Source of the DNA: a virus
IMG/VR virus record: IMGVR_UViG_3300044699_000063
Coordinates: 1 to 64,000 of that record
Length of the DNA: 64,000 bases
Direction: 5' to 3' (one strand)
Of this stretch, positions 51,810 through 59,518 are shown in pieces. A program made the position numbers and the translations under genes. A model generated the notes under the pieces. It did not search any database and had not been told where the DNA came from. It saw only the letters and a program-made list of their open reading frames with translations. Position 1 is the stretch's first letter; every line of letters starts with the position of its first letter.

Positions 51810-53246
51810 TCACGCGAACGCTTCGGTCAGCTGGGCGATGCGCCGACGACGGTTCTCCGTCGCCTCTTCGGCGAGCCGAGCGGCTTCACGCGACCACAGC
51901 AGGTCGATCTGCTGCATCATCGTGTCGAAGCGGCCGAGCAGTTCGGGCGTCAGCTCCCCGCCGTTGCCGCCGGGCGGATCGAGCGGGACGTTGGAGATGA
52001 TCAGACCCGAGTCCTTGTCGATGCCGAACTCCGAGCGCGGCGTGTTGTAGCCGGGCACCGGAACGGCGAGACCGGCGATCAGTTCGCGCCCCGGCACGCC
52101 CATGATCGGACGCCAGTCGCCCGAAGGCGGACACGACAGAGCGAGCGTGAGCATCTCGGGGTCGATCTGCACCGCCGCGCCCGACACCCACGGACCGAAC
52201 TCGTCGTCGCCGATTGCCACCAGACCGAACACCGTTCCGGTCGTCATGTAATGAGCGCTTGCCGTCTCGGCGTTGATGCCGCGCACCTTGGCGTGGACGG
52301 TGTCACACACGAGCCGACCGACGTAGACGATCGAGCCATCGGAGGCGTGGATCGGGGTGTTGGCGAAGTAGCGGTAGTTCGTGTGGCTGCGAGGCGGCAG
52401 CACGCATGTCGGCAGCGCGCCGTGGCACGTCTTCCATCCGGCGAGGTGTCCGAAGATGCGCCCCGTCGACGGCTCGTACTGGAACGGCGTCAACCGGCGC
52501 AGCTCGGGGTTCTGGAACAACGACACCGGATAGGTGAGCACTTCGGGCGGCGTGTAGGTCTCGTTGACTCGCACGAAGGACGTGATCGTCTTGGCCCCGA
52601 CGAGCATCGACTCGAAGGCGGCGAGCTGTTCGGCGTACTGACCGCCGCACGTTGCGCACGGCTCGGCCTCTTCGCAGCCTTCGCACGTCTCGACGTCCTC
52701 CTCTTCCAACTTCGCCATCCGTGCTGGTTCGCCGGTCGTGACGCTGTACTTCCACTCTTCGGGCAGTTCCGCTGACAGCTGGACGTGGGCGTCGGGGAAT
52801 GCCGGGCGGTCGACGAGGGTGAACCCGGCGAGCGAAGCCTCGGTGAAGATGATCTTGAACTTCCACATCTCCGTCTCGGAGTCGAACTCTTCGACGTACT
52901 CGACGACGTAGTCATCATCAAGGTCGACGGATGCACCGACGAGCAGACCGGCGTCGACGAGGTTGGCCGCGCGGATGCCGAAGTCGTCGGCGAGCAGCCA
53001 CGCGCCCTCATCCGGCACGGACACGGTGACCGAACCGTCTTCCGCGGCGTCGGCCACTTCGATCACATCAAGGCCACCAGCGATGCGCGCCATGTAGTGC
53101 CCGGACGACTGCATGTCGAGAACCCAGACCTTCGCCTGCTTGCCTTCGGCGATGCCGCGGAAGCCCGAAGCCTTGATGGTGCGTCCGTCAGGCGTCTCTG
53201 AATCCAGCTTCATCAGGACGGGTGCTCGGAGAGCGATCTTGCTCAC
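51810..53246 (-). CDS. Capsid maturation protease, 478 aa
   Basis: GTG at 53246 (GTGA overlap), chosen over the longer ORF. N-terminal protease domain: MKLDSETPDGRTIKASGFR, VWVLDMQSSGHYMARIAGGL, GASVDLDDDYVVEY, FTEASLAGFTLVDRPAFPDA, a layout like siphovirus prohead proteases (small domain, then S-L-x-x-x-T-L-V-D-x-P-A). A central Cys cluster (CEGCEEAEPCATCGG) follows. The C-terminal part (KTCHGALPTCVLPPRSHTNY, AAVQIDPEMLTLALSCPPSG) may be scaffold. Directly upstream of the capsid region. Confidence 0.7.
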   Translation of the reverse strand: MSKIALRAPVLMKLDSETPDGRTIKASGFRGIAEGKQAKVWVLDMQSSGHYMARIAGGLDVIEVADAAEDGSVTVSVPDEGAWLLADDFGIRAANLVDAGLLVGASVDLDDDYVVEYVEEFDSETEMWKFKIIFTEASLAGFTLVDRPAFPDAHVQLSAELPEEWKYSVTTGEPARMAKLEEEDVETCEGCEEAEPCATCGGQYAEQLAAFESMLVGAKTITSFVRVNETYTPPEVLTYPVSLFQNPELRRLTPFQYEPSTGRIFGHLAGWKTCHGALPTCVLPPRSHTNYRYFANTPIHASDGSIVYVGRLVCDTVHAKVRGINAETASAHYMTTGTVFGLVAIGDDEFGPWVSGAAVQIDPEMLTLALSCPPSGDWRPIMGVPGRELIAGLAVPVPGYNTPRSEFGIDKDSGLIISNVPLDPPGGNGGELTPELLGRFDTMMQQIDLLWSREAARLAEEATENRRRRIAQLTEAFA

Positions 53247-53851
53247 TGTGTGGCCTCCTCGGCAGTCTGCTGCGCGCCACCAGTAGCACTGGCTGGCGTT
53301 CCATGTCCAGCTGAGTCGAACAGCGTCCGCCACGATCTCAGCTCGTCAAGAGCCTCGTCGCGGCCCTCTCCGGCTTCCAGCCACGAGGCCAATCGACGCA
53401 GCACCTGGGGACTGATGGCGTTCGGCTCGTGGAGCGCGATCAACTGCAACGCCAACCCGTCGGCCGACAGCAGGTCGGCGCGACGTCGGTACTGGGCGGG
53501 TTCAGCGACGGCGAGCGCGGCGTCGACGAGGGGGCGCGCTTCGCCGGGGAGCAGGGGGGCGGGTTCGATGCGCCGGAACAGAATCCACCACGCCGACGGT
53601 CTGGTCTCGTCGACCTCGGCGTCGGCCAGTCGTGCTGCGGCCATCAGCCGGTCCACCTTGGCGCGTCCGATCCCAAGCGTGTCGACGAGGCGGGCGAACT
53701 CCACCGGCCGCATGGTCGCCTGCCATTCACACAGCTGAGCGCCGAACCGGACAACGAAGGTCTCGGCGGCAGCCACAAGGTCCCGAACCCGTTGATCCAC
53801 GCTCGAGTCCCGTTGATCAACGGCTTTCGGCTTGCGGTCGTTGGTCGGCAT
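53243..53851 (-). CDS. Unknown DNA-binding-like protein, 202 aa
   Basis: ATG at 53851, or an internal GTG further in. ARLVDTLGIGRAKVDRLMAA is helix-turn-helix-like; the rest is helical with an Ala/Pro-rich middle and a Glu-rich end. First gene of the - strand virion operon, 12 bases from the divergent + gene. Could be a scaffold, small terminase-like or regulatory protein. Confidence 0.5.
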   Translation of the reverse strand: MPTNDRKPKAVDQRDSSVDQRVRDLVAAAETFVVRFGAQLCEWQATMRPVEFARLVDTLGIGRAKVDRLMAAARLADAEVDETRPSAWWILFRRIEPAPLLPGEARPLVDAALAVAEPAQYRRRADLLSADGLALQLIALHEPNAISPQVLRRLASWLEAGEGRDEALDELRSWRTLFDSAGHGTPASATGGAQQTAEEATQ

Positions 53852-53863
53852 CGTTCACACTGT

Positions 53864-54259
53864 ATGGCCATGCCGCCGTCGTGCTCTCGATGCCCCTGCG
53901 TGGAAGCAGGGTTCTCCCTGAACGGCGAACCCCTCTGCGCTGAGTGCGCGACGGCGGCGGTTGCAGCACGGCTCGTCGATCTCGAAGGTTCGAGTGCGCT
54001 TGACCACGAGATCGTCGTCGAACGCCGTCAACCCCAACGGCCCCACACCGAGCGCAAGCGGGTCCGATCGCGCGCCCGGGAAGCAGCCGAACGGCGAGCG
54101 ATGTCGAAGCTGAAGCTGCTGCACCTGTCCGAGTACCAGACGATCCTCGGCGAAGAACTGCGCGCCGACGGCCAGACCCCACCGCGGGTCCGGCCGCTCG
54201 ACGTACATCTGCGACACCTGATGTCGCATCGACTACTGGCTCTGGCTCGGAGGGCGTAA
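53864..54259 (+). CDS. Cys-rich basic protein upstream of portal, 131 aa
   Basis: ATG at 53864 (another at 53870). N-terminal knuckle CSRCPC...CAEC suggests a zinc ribbon; the middle is strongly basic (ERKRVRSRAREAAERRAMSK); the C-terminal part is helical. Ends in TAATG with portal. Starts only 12 bases from the divergent gene at 53851. Confidence 0.55.
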   Translation: MAMPPSCSRCPCVEAGFSLNGEPLCAECATAAVAARLVDLEGSSALDHEIVVERRQPQRPHTERKRVRSRAREAAERRAMSKLKLLHLSEYQTILGEELRADGQTPPRVRPLDVHLRHLMSHRLLALARRA

Positions 54260-55671
54260 TGGCGGAACCGATCACACGCGTAGGCGCGGAACACCTCATT
54301 GGCGACGGCAAGGCGGACCAGTTCGCCATGTCCGAACAGACGTGGCAGCACGAGTCGTGGAAGGCGTACGGCCGGGTCGGGGAGTACAAGGCTGCCGTCG
54401 AATGGATCGGCAACGGCCAGTCCCAGATCGCCGTCGAACCCCTCGAATGGAACGGGAAGGGGTGGGTGCCGGAGACCAACACGGACGCCCTGAAGGTTGC
54501 ATCCCTGATGGGCGACCCCGCGACGGCCATGAAGCAGTGGGGCCGCGACTCGGCTGTCGGCGGAGAGATGATGTGGTGCTTCGTCCGAGGAGGGTGGTCG
54601 GCGCACTCCCGCGACGAGGTTTTCGTCAACAACGGCCGGTTCTACCTGGACGAATACGGCCAAGGGGTGAACGCAGCGGTCAGCCGTCGATCAACGCGCG
54701 ACGTCGTCAAGACGATGCCACAGATCACCGATATGTACCGGTACTACCTACCTTCAGCCCGCTTCACCGGGCTGGCTGACACCCCGACGTCGTCGTTCTT
54801 GGCTGACCTCACCCAGCTCTACCTGCTGCGGGAAGTGCTCAACGGCAAGCTGAACGCTCGACTGTGGATGAACGGGATCTGGACGTTCTCCCAGGCTGTG
54901 TCGATGCCCACCCAGCAGGGCCAGGGACGTCAGTCTTCGTTCCTCGCCCGGTTTAAGGCTCTGGTCACGCTGAACATGAAGCGTGAAGGCGGAGCGGCCG
55001 ACGCTCTGCCGATCTTCTTGCAGGTCAACTCGAATGAAGTCGGTGAGGTGATCAAGCAGTTCTACCCCGAGGTGAAGATCGACGAACGGGAGGCCGAACT
55101 GCGCGCCGAGATTCGCAACACGCTGCGCGAGCTGTTCGATCTGCCGAAGGAAGCCCAGACGGGTCTTGGTGACTCGAACCACTGGGGTTCGTGGTCGATC
55201 ATGGACGTCAACAACATCTACTCCCAGATGCCGCGCGCCCGCGCCTTCGTCAGCGCGCTGTCAGATACCTGGTACCAGGACCATCTCATCGAGGCCAGGG
55301 TTGCCGATCCGGGCAGCCATCGACTCGGGATCAACATCGCCGCCCTGAAGGGCGAGGCGTCCTCCGACGAGGCTCGCCAGGCGCATGATCGAGGCGTGGT
55401 CGGACCGGACGCCGTGCTCGCCGCTTCCCGGATGACCGAAGACGCCAAGCCGACCGACGACGAGTACATCCGCATGGTCGGGTGGAAGACGAACAACGTC
55501 GTGTTCGCCCTGCATGGCTACGACATCCCCGAAGAGGAATGGCAGCTCGCGAAGGAGATGGCGGGCAAGGCCGGTCGCCCCGGCAATGGTGGATCGGAGC
55601 CTGACCGGGCACCCGGAGTCGGTGATCCCGGCTCGCCCAACGACCCGAACTCGGAAGTGAACCAGGACTGA
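54259..55671 (+). CDS. Portal protein, 470 aa
   Basis: Dodecameric DNA channel of the head. ATG at 54259. Portal-like order: KAYGRVGEYKAAVEWIGNGQ, AMKQWGRDSAVGGEMMWCFV, FLADLTQLYLLREVLNGKLN, FLARFKALVTLNMKREGGAA, then HWGSWSIMDVNNIYSQMPRA and a Gly/Pro-rich acidic tail. Length is standard. Unusual in being on the + strand, while protease, capsid and tails are on -. Confidence 0.7.
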   Translation: MAEPITRVGAEHLIGDGKADQFAMSEQTWQHESWKAYGRVGEYKAAVEWIGNGQSQIAVEPLEWNGKGWVPETNTDALKVASLMGDPATAMKQWGRDSAVGGEMMWCFVRGGWSAHSRDEVFVNNGRFYLDEYGQGVNAAVSRRSTRDVVKTMPQITDMYRYYLPSARFTGLADTPTSSFLADLTQLYLLREVLNGKLNARLWMNGIWTFSQAVSMPTQQGQGRQSSFLARFKALVTLNMKREGGAADALPIFLQVNSNEVGEVIKQFYPEVKIDEREAELRAEIRNTLRELFDLPKEAQTGLGDSNHWGSWSIMDVNNIYSQMPRARAFVSALSDTWYQDHLIEARVADPGSHRLGINIAALKGEASSDEARQAHDRGVVGPDAVLAASRMTEDAKPTDDEYIRMVGWKTNNVVFALHGYDIPEEEWQLAKEMAGKAGRPGNGGSEPDRAPGVGDPGSPNDPNSEVNQD

Positions 55672-55689
55672 CGAGTAGGGTTGGCGGTG

Positions 55690-56163
55690 ATGAAGTTCGC
55701 GAACATCGACCCGCCTCGCGAGATGCTGGAAGTCGGGGTGTTCGGGGGCCATTGGAGCCAAGCTGAGGAGGGTGGCGCGATCGCCACGCTGTTCTGGCGG
55801 GGAGGTCCAGGCAGCCCCGACAAGAACGTGATCATCTACCACATCGAGACACCGATCCGGCGATTCGGCCTCGGCACGCGACTGTTGTTGCAGCTGTGTG
55901 AATGGGCTGACGGGCGCGACCTCACGCTGTCGTGTGTCGTGGAAGACCCGAACCATCGCGGGTTCTTCAGCCGCTGCGGATTCGTCGCCGTGTCCAATTA
56001 CGCCGGGGCTGTCGAGATGGCCCGCCGTCCGGGCACGAAGGGTGAGGCGCATTCGATGATCCAGACGAAGCGGCCCGAATGGGCGCATCGCACGGAGGCT
56101 TTCGAGCCTCTCGACCGAGTCCCGACACCTGAGGAGCTGACCCAAATTGTTCGCCCCCGGTGA
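55690..56163 (+). CDS. GNAT-fold acetyltransferase, 157 aa
   Basis: ATG at 55690 after GAGTAGGG; TTG at 55681 is possible. IYHIETPIRRFGLGTRLLLQ contains the acetyl-CoA binding R-x-x-G-x-G/A loop; VVEDPNHRGFFSRCGFVAVS is the usual C-terminal strand-helix end. Acetylates a small molecule or protein N-terminus or amine; target unknown. Sits between portal and DNA methylase. Confidence 0.65.
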   Translation: MKFANIDPPREMLEVGVFGGHWSQAEEGGAIATLFWRGGPGSPDKNVIIYHIETPIRRFGLGTRLLLQLCEWADGRDLTLSCVVEDPNHRGFFSRCGFVAVSNYAGAVEMARRPGTKGEAHSMIQTKRPEWAHRTEAFEPLDRVPTPEELTQIVRPR

Positions 56164-56279
56164 GCGACGCGCTTCGGGCCGGGGGCACCCCCTACTGCAT
56201 GAGAGCCGACCTGTCTCCCGTCGCCTGACGACAGCGTAGAAGCGCCTGTCCAGCTGAATGAACACCTGGTCAGGACCTA
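56164..56279. other. Short intergenic stretch before the methylase promoter
   Basis: About 116 bases with no gene. A GGGCCGGGGGCACCCCC run near its start could form a small hairpin ending the portal-GNAT unit. Nothing else recognised. Confidence 0.3.
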
Positions 56280-56308
56280 TTGTAAACGTTCACCATTTCT
56301 GTTAGGAT
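56280..56308 (+). promoter_or_regulatory. Promoter for a leaderless methylase mRNA
   Basis: TTGTAA (56280-56285), 17 bases, TAGGAT (56303-56308). The GTG start at 56315 lies seven bases downstream of the -10, where RNA should begin, and there is no ribosome binding site. An AT-richer patch with AACGTT overlaps the spacer. Confidence 0.5.
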
Positions 56309-56314
56309 TGACTC

Positions 56315-56923
56315 GTGATCTTGGCTGCTACACCTTGGGTCTCCAACGCCCATCTGATCGAAGACGTCGCCGCGCTGGGCTTCATCCGCCCCGGCGACAT
56401 CGTGCTCGACCCCACCTATGGACGCGGAGGGTGGTGGCGCAGGTACCGTCCCGAACTGCTCATCCAGCGCGATCGCAAGACCCACCCCGAATGGGACTTC
56501 CGCAAGATGGACGAGTTCGACGATGGCTCCCTCCAAGTCATCGCCTTCGATCCCCCGTACGTCTCGACGGGCGGACGCAAGACCTCGACGATCCCGGACT
56601 TCAACGACCGCTACGGCATCCCTGACGTCGCCCGCACGCCCATCGAAGCGCAGATCGCGATCAACCAAGGGATCAACGCTTCGAAGGCCAAGTTGTGCGT
56701 CGGGGGGACACTGCTCGTCAAATGCAAGAACTACATCTCGTCCGGGAAGCTGTTCCCCGGGGCGTACTACACCTGGCAGTACGCCACCGGGATCGGCCTA
56801 CGCCTGGATGCGGAGTTCATCCACCTGCGTCACGGCGCGGGGCTTCAGCCGCCCGGACGCAGGCAGGTCCATCCCCGCAACAACACCTCGGTCCTGTTCG
56901 CCTTCCGCAAGGTGAGCGAGTGA
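56315..56923 (+). CDS. DNA methyltransferase (N6-adenine/N4-cytosine type), 202 aa
   Basis: GTG start, apparently leaderless. VLDPTYGRGGWWRRYRPELL is a motif-I-like SAM site (D-P-T-x-G-x-G); VIAFDPPYVSTGGRKTSTIP has the catalytic DPPY; LCVGGTLLVKCKNYIS follows as in class beta/gamma methylases. Likely protects phage DNA from restriction. A membrane protein gene follows by TGATG overlap. Confidence 0.75.
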   Translation: MILAATPWVSNAHLIEDVAALGFIRPGDIVLDPTYGRGGWWRRYRPELLIQRDRKTHPEWDFRKMDEFDDGSLQVIAFDPPYVSTGGRKTSTIPDFNDRYGIPDVARTPIEAQIAINQGINASKAKLCVGGTLLVKCKNYISSGKLFPGAYYTWQYATGIGLRLDAEFIHLRHGAGLQPPGRRQVHPRNNTSVLFAFRKVSE

Positions 56924-57159
56924 TGCTGCCGTCCGCGTGCGCACGCATCTTCGAACCACAGCTGGACGAAGCGATCGCCTGGACGCTGATCGCCATCGCC
57001 GCGCTGGCCACAGTGCTCGCCGCTGCCTTCATCTACATCAAGGCGATGACTCCGACGCAGCTGAACTTCGCCTACGCCATCGGCACCGCCAGCATCCTGA
57101 TCGGCAGTGCCCTCATCTACCACGCTGCGTGGGTCGACTACCGGAGGTGCTGGCGATGA
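56923..57159 (+). CDS. Two-segment membrane protein, 78 aa
   Basis: ATG at 56923. Segments AWTLIAIAALATVLAAAFIY and AYAIGTASILIGSALIYHAA separated by a short polar loop (KAMTPTQLNF). Hairpin topology like a class II holin; lysis role unproven. Confidence 0.5.
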   Translation: MLPSACARIFEPQLDEAIAWTLIAIAALATVLAAAFIYIKAMTPTQLNFAYAIGTASILIGSALIYHAAWVDYRRCWR

Positions 57160-57320
57160 AGTGCTCGAACCCTGACTGTGAATCGGGATCGGTCGGCAAG
57201 GAGATCAAGTATCAGACGGCGGCTGGGCCGATCACCGAGATCGTCTGGTTCAAGTGCAAGGCCTGTGGGGGCACCGGCAACGCGCCGGAAGTCCCAGGCC
57301 AGATTCCGCTGTTCGGCTGA
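57156..57320 (+). CDS. Zinc-ribbon small protein, 54 aa
   Basis: ATG at 57156 (ATGA overlap). CSNPDC and CKACGG knuckles 25 residues apart; DnaJ-type or transcription-factor-type zinc ribbon. Ends TGATG into the RHH gene. Confidence 0.5.
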   Translation: MKCSNPDCESGSVGKEIKYQTAAGPITEIVWFKCKACGGTGNAPEVPGQIPLFG

Positions 57321-57688
57321 TGGGACGCCCGCGCGCCTCCCGTGATTCATTGACGGTCGCTGTCGGCGCGCGCCTGACACCCGAGCAGATCGCCTGGCTG
57401 CGCAAGCGCGGCCCGTCTATCTCTGCGGAGCTACGCCGCTTGGTCGCGACAGCGATCGCAGACGAAGTAGACCTCTTCGCCGATGTCCCGCCACTCCCAT
57501 CCTTCAGGGAGCAGCAAGGTAGCGGTGAGGTCGACGGCGATTCGACCGGTGTACGAGTCGACACCAACCGCGCGGGGGATTGCCGCAGCGTCACAGACGG
57601 TGGCGCTGTCGCAGATGCCACAGACAGCGACGTGCTGGGTGCGGGGAGTCAGGGTTGTGGTCATGCCACGCATAGTGGACCACTATAA
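57320..57688 (+). CDS. Ribbon-helix-helix-like protein; 3' half doubtful
   Basis: ATG at 57320. GRPRASRDSLTVAVGARLTP, EQIAWLRKRGPSISAELRRL, VATAIADEVD look like an RHH/CopG regulator. Beyond about residue 45 the frame runs antisense to a zinc gene and has weak composition; a one-base shift near 57462 would stop it at once, so the real end may be near 57470. Confidence 0.45.
   Translation: MGRPRASRDSLTVAVGARLTPEQIAWLRKRGPSISAELRRLVATAIADEVDLFADVPPLPSFREQQGSGEVDGDSTGVRVDTNRAGDCRSVTDGGAVADATDSDVLGAGSQGCGHATHSGPL
57431..57673 (-). CDS. Zinc-motif small protein, antisense to the RHH gene, 80 aa
   Basis: ATG at 57673, or 57664. TTTLTPRTQHVAVCGICDSA...VCDAAAIP, then LPEGWEWRDIGEEVYFVCDR and CRDQAA: paired Cys at both ends of a beta-rich protein, a common layout in actinophage small genes. 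It completely overlaps the 3' part of the + frame at 57320. Confidence 0.45.
   Translation of the reverse strand: MRGMTTTLTPRTQHVAVCGICDSATVCDAAAIPRAVGVDSYTGRIAVDLTATLLLPEGWEWRDIGEEVYFVCDRCRDQAA
57672..57686. promoter_or_regulatory. Perfect palindromic operator overlapping a -10 box
   Basis: ATAGTGG-A-CCACTAT, seven-base arms around one base. It overlaps TATAAA (57684-57689), the likely -10 of the + strand gene at 57716, and the start codon of the - gene at 57673. A dimeric regulator such as the nearby RHH protein could bind here (inference). Confidence 0.5.
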
Positions 57689-57715
57689 AGCAAACGTAAA
57701 CGAAAGGTCCAGCGA

Positions 57716-57928
57716 ATGAGTGACGGGATCATGGACGACCTCTGGGACTGCATCCATCGCGACCATCCTGACATGGGTGTCCTTCTCGGCGTGATCAGCG
57801 ACTCGACCACCAATGCCGAGTTCTGGAAGCGCTTGGCCGACGAGTGCGGGAACTGGACGGTCCGTCACGTCTGGGAGGAACTGGTCCGGCTCCAGGACTA
57901 CGGGTTCATCGAAAGGGACGCCGAATGA
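57716..57928 (+). CDS. Small unknown protein, 70 aa
   Basis: ATG at 57716 after AAAGG. Helical acidic protein (AEFWKRLADECGNWTVRHVW); could be winged-helix-like. Ends in ATGA with the HNH gene. Confidence 0.5.
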   Translation: MSDGIMDDLWDCIHRDHPDMGVLLGVISDSTTNAEFWKRLADECGNWTVRHVWEELVRLQDYGFIERDAE

Positions 57929-58302
57929 CGCTCGAACGCCGCAAGCCCATCCGCAAGATGTCCAAAGCGCGCGCCGAAGCTGCAACGCCAACGCGCGCTG
58001 CCGTCGTGCGCAGGGTCGCGACGTCGAAGAAGTTCTGCCCCTGGCCCGACTGCCGACGGCTCGGCACGCAGCCGCACGAAATCTGGACGCGGGCGCGCGC
58101 CTCGGATATTGAGCACTGCCTGACGTGCCCCGACAACATCGTGATGATGTGCGACGAGCACTACGAGTTCCCGCACCTCTACGAAGACATCGCCAAACCG
58201 CTCGGGTTGATCCGCAACTCATGGGACGGGTGTCCATGTGGTTTCCCCACCCTCCCCGCGCCGCCGAACGTGATCGGCCGCATCGAGAGGATCGAAGACT
58301 GA
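57925..58302 (+). CDS. HNH endonuclease-like protein, 125 aa
   Basis: ATG at 57925. Basic N-terminus, then CPWPDC, QPHEIWTRARASDIEHCLTC, DNIVMMCDEHYEFPHLYED: the E-I, H-C, N and final H of the HNH fold, with two CxxC-type pairs for structural zinc. In many phages HNH genes near terminase/portal help packaging; here it is near the portal. Confidence 0.65.
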   Translation: MTLERRKPIRKMSKARAEAATPTRAAVVRRVATSKKFCPWPDCRRLGTQPHEIWTRARASDIEHCLTCPDNIVMMCDEHYEFPHLYEDIAKPLGLIRNSWDGCPCGFPTLPAPPNVIGRIERIED

Positions 58303-58652
58303 TGGCTGACAACGTCACGATCAAGTTTCAGATGTTGATGCGCCGCAAGGGCTTCCCGGAGCGCGTGTACCGGATCGTCGCGACCGACGGCGATGTCACC
58401 TGGCTGCGTCCACGCGACCGCACGATGGACGACGATCTACTCATCCACCGCGTCGAACTCGACAAACAGTGGGAGCCGTTACGAGCCGCCGCCGTGCGAC
58501 AACTGGGCTGCGATCTGCCGATGCGAGAATACGTTCGGCGAGTCGTTGATCGAGATGACCTTGCAAGGCCAACATCTCTACATCCACCCGAGCCACGTCG
58601 CCCGGTTCTTCGCGCACCTCGACATGGTGATGACGCTCGACGAGAAGCATGA
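58302..58652 (+). CDS. Unknown protein, up to 116 aa
   Basis: ATG at 58302 (TGATG overlap). IKFQMLMRRKGFPERVYRIV, TDGDVTWLRPRDR, then WEPLRAAAVRQLGCDLPMRE. The last 30 residues are Pro/Arg-rich and overlap the next gene, so the true end may be near 58558. Confidence 0.45.
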   Translation: MADNVTIKFQMLMRRKGFPERVYRIVATDGDVTWLRPRDRTMDDDLLIHRVELDKQWEPLRAAAVRQLGCDLPMREYVRRVVDRDDLARPTSLHPPEPRRPVLRAPRHGDDARREA

Positions 58653-58689
58653 AGCGTACGACGTGATGCGGATGCTCCGTCATGCCTAA
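58555..58689 (+). CDS. Small protein, 44 aa
   Basis: ATG at 58555. LQGQHLYIHPSHVARFFAHL and EKHEAYDVMRMLRHA. Composition is natural, while the competing frame is Arg/Pro-rich. TAA overlaps the next gene. Confidence 0.45.
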   Translation: MTLQGQHLYIHPSHVARFFAHLDMVMTLDEKHEAYDVMRMLRHA

Positions 58690-58991
58690 GTACCGCGTCA
58701 CCGAATCCGTCTACCTGGCGATCACTGCCGCGCGCGTCGCCGCTACGCACGGACAGCTCAACGTCGGCCGACGACGTGCGCAAGATTCTCAGCGCCCTCG
58801 ACTCCGCCGCTGAATCAGTGAAGCGCCGCGCCGAACACATCGGCCTCGTCAACGACTTCTTCACGCAGATCATCGAAGAAGGGCTGCTGCCCGACATGGC
58901 CCCAGGACTGCGCGACCGTCTCGCCGCGCTGCATCAGGAAGGCATCCCGCTGACGATCGACGACCTCGGACTGTCGAGGGACGAGTGGTGA
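58682..58991 (+). CDS. Unknown helical protein, about 102 aa, one frame break
   Basis: ATG at 58682: MPKYRVTESVYLAITAARVA, break near 58765, then ADDVRKILSALDSAAESVKR and a terminal IPLTIDDLGLSRDEW. Helical; unknown function. GTGA overlap into the next gene. Confidence 0.45.
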
Positions 58992-59240
58992 ACATGCTGA
59001 CCCGACGCGGCACGTCGTACGTGCGTTCCCGTCGCCTACGTCGGTGTTGGGTGTGCCGTCTACCGACGCGTCTTATCGAGATCAACTTCGAAGCACCGCT
59101 GCATCGCTCCTGCACGAAGATCGCCGATCGTGGCTACTGGATGACGACGCTGATGGTGCGCGCCGGACTTCGGCAAGCGTCACCCGGTGCTCAACTGGCG
59201 GCTGTACCGGTTCCTCGGGCGAGTCGGGAAAGGGAAGTGA
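58988..59240 (+). CDS. Small Cys protein, about 83 aa, frame-broken
   Basis: GTG at 58988 or ATG at 58994. Basic start (LTRRGTSYVRSRRLRRCWVC), HRSC, then after one or two breaks DFGKRHPVLNWRLYRFLGRV and stop at 59240. Zinc-binding possible. Last + gene before a convergent junction. Confidence 0.4.
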
Positions 59241-59258
59241 TGGCAGCATTCGGGGTGA

Positions 59259-59483
59259 TCATGCGCGTAGTTGCCGCAGCACAGCAACAAGCCGCGCGCC
59301 TTCCAGTGCGTCAGCAACGCGCTGCATCTGTTCTTCGGTCAAGGCACGCCAAGACGAAACGTCAATTTTCAGCAGCATCTCGGACAACTCGACGCGCTCG
59401 TTTCGATCCAGTCCCAAATCGGTCGCGGCCGCGTACGCCCGAATCCTGAGCGGCGACTGAGGCGCGTCGGGGTCTTCTGTCAT
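59259..59483 (-). CDS. Small helical protein, 74 aa
   Basis: ATG at 59483. RIRAYAAATDLGLDRNERVE, then helices LTEEQMQRVADALEGARLVA. Convergent with the + operon 18 bases away. Function unknown. Confidence 0.5.
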   Translation of the reverse strand: MTEDPDAPQSPLRIRAYAAATDLGLDRNERVELSEMLLKIDVSSWRALTEEQMQRVADALEGARLVAVLRQLRA

Positions 59484-59518
59484 GATTTGTCCTCGTCATC
59501 TCCCTGATTTCAGGGTGT

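Noticed and set aside
52785-53201. 138-residue + strand ORF
   Set aside because: Antisense to the conserved protease domain; no RBS.
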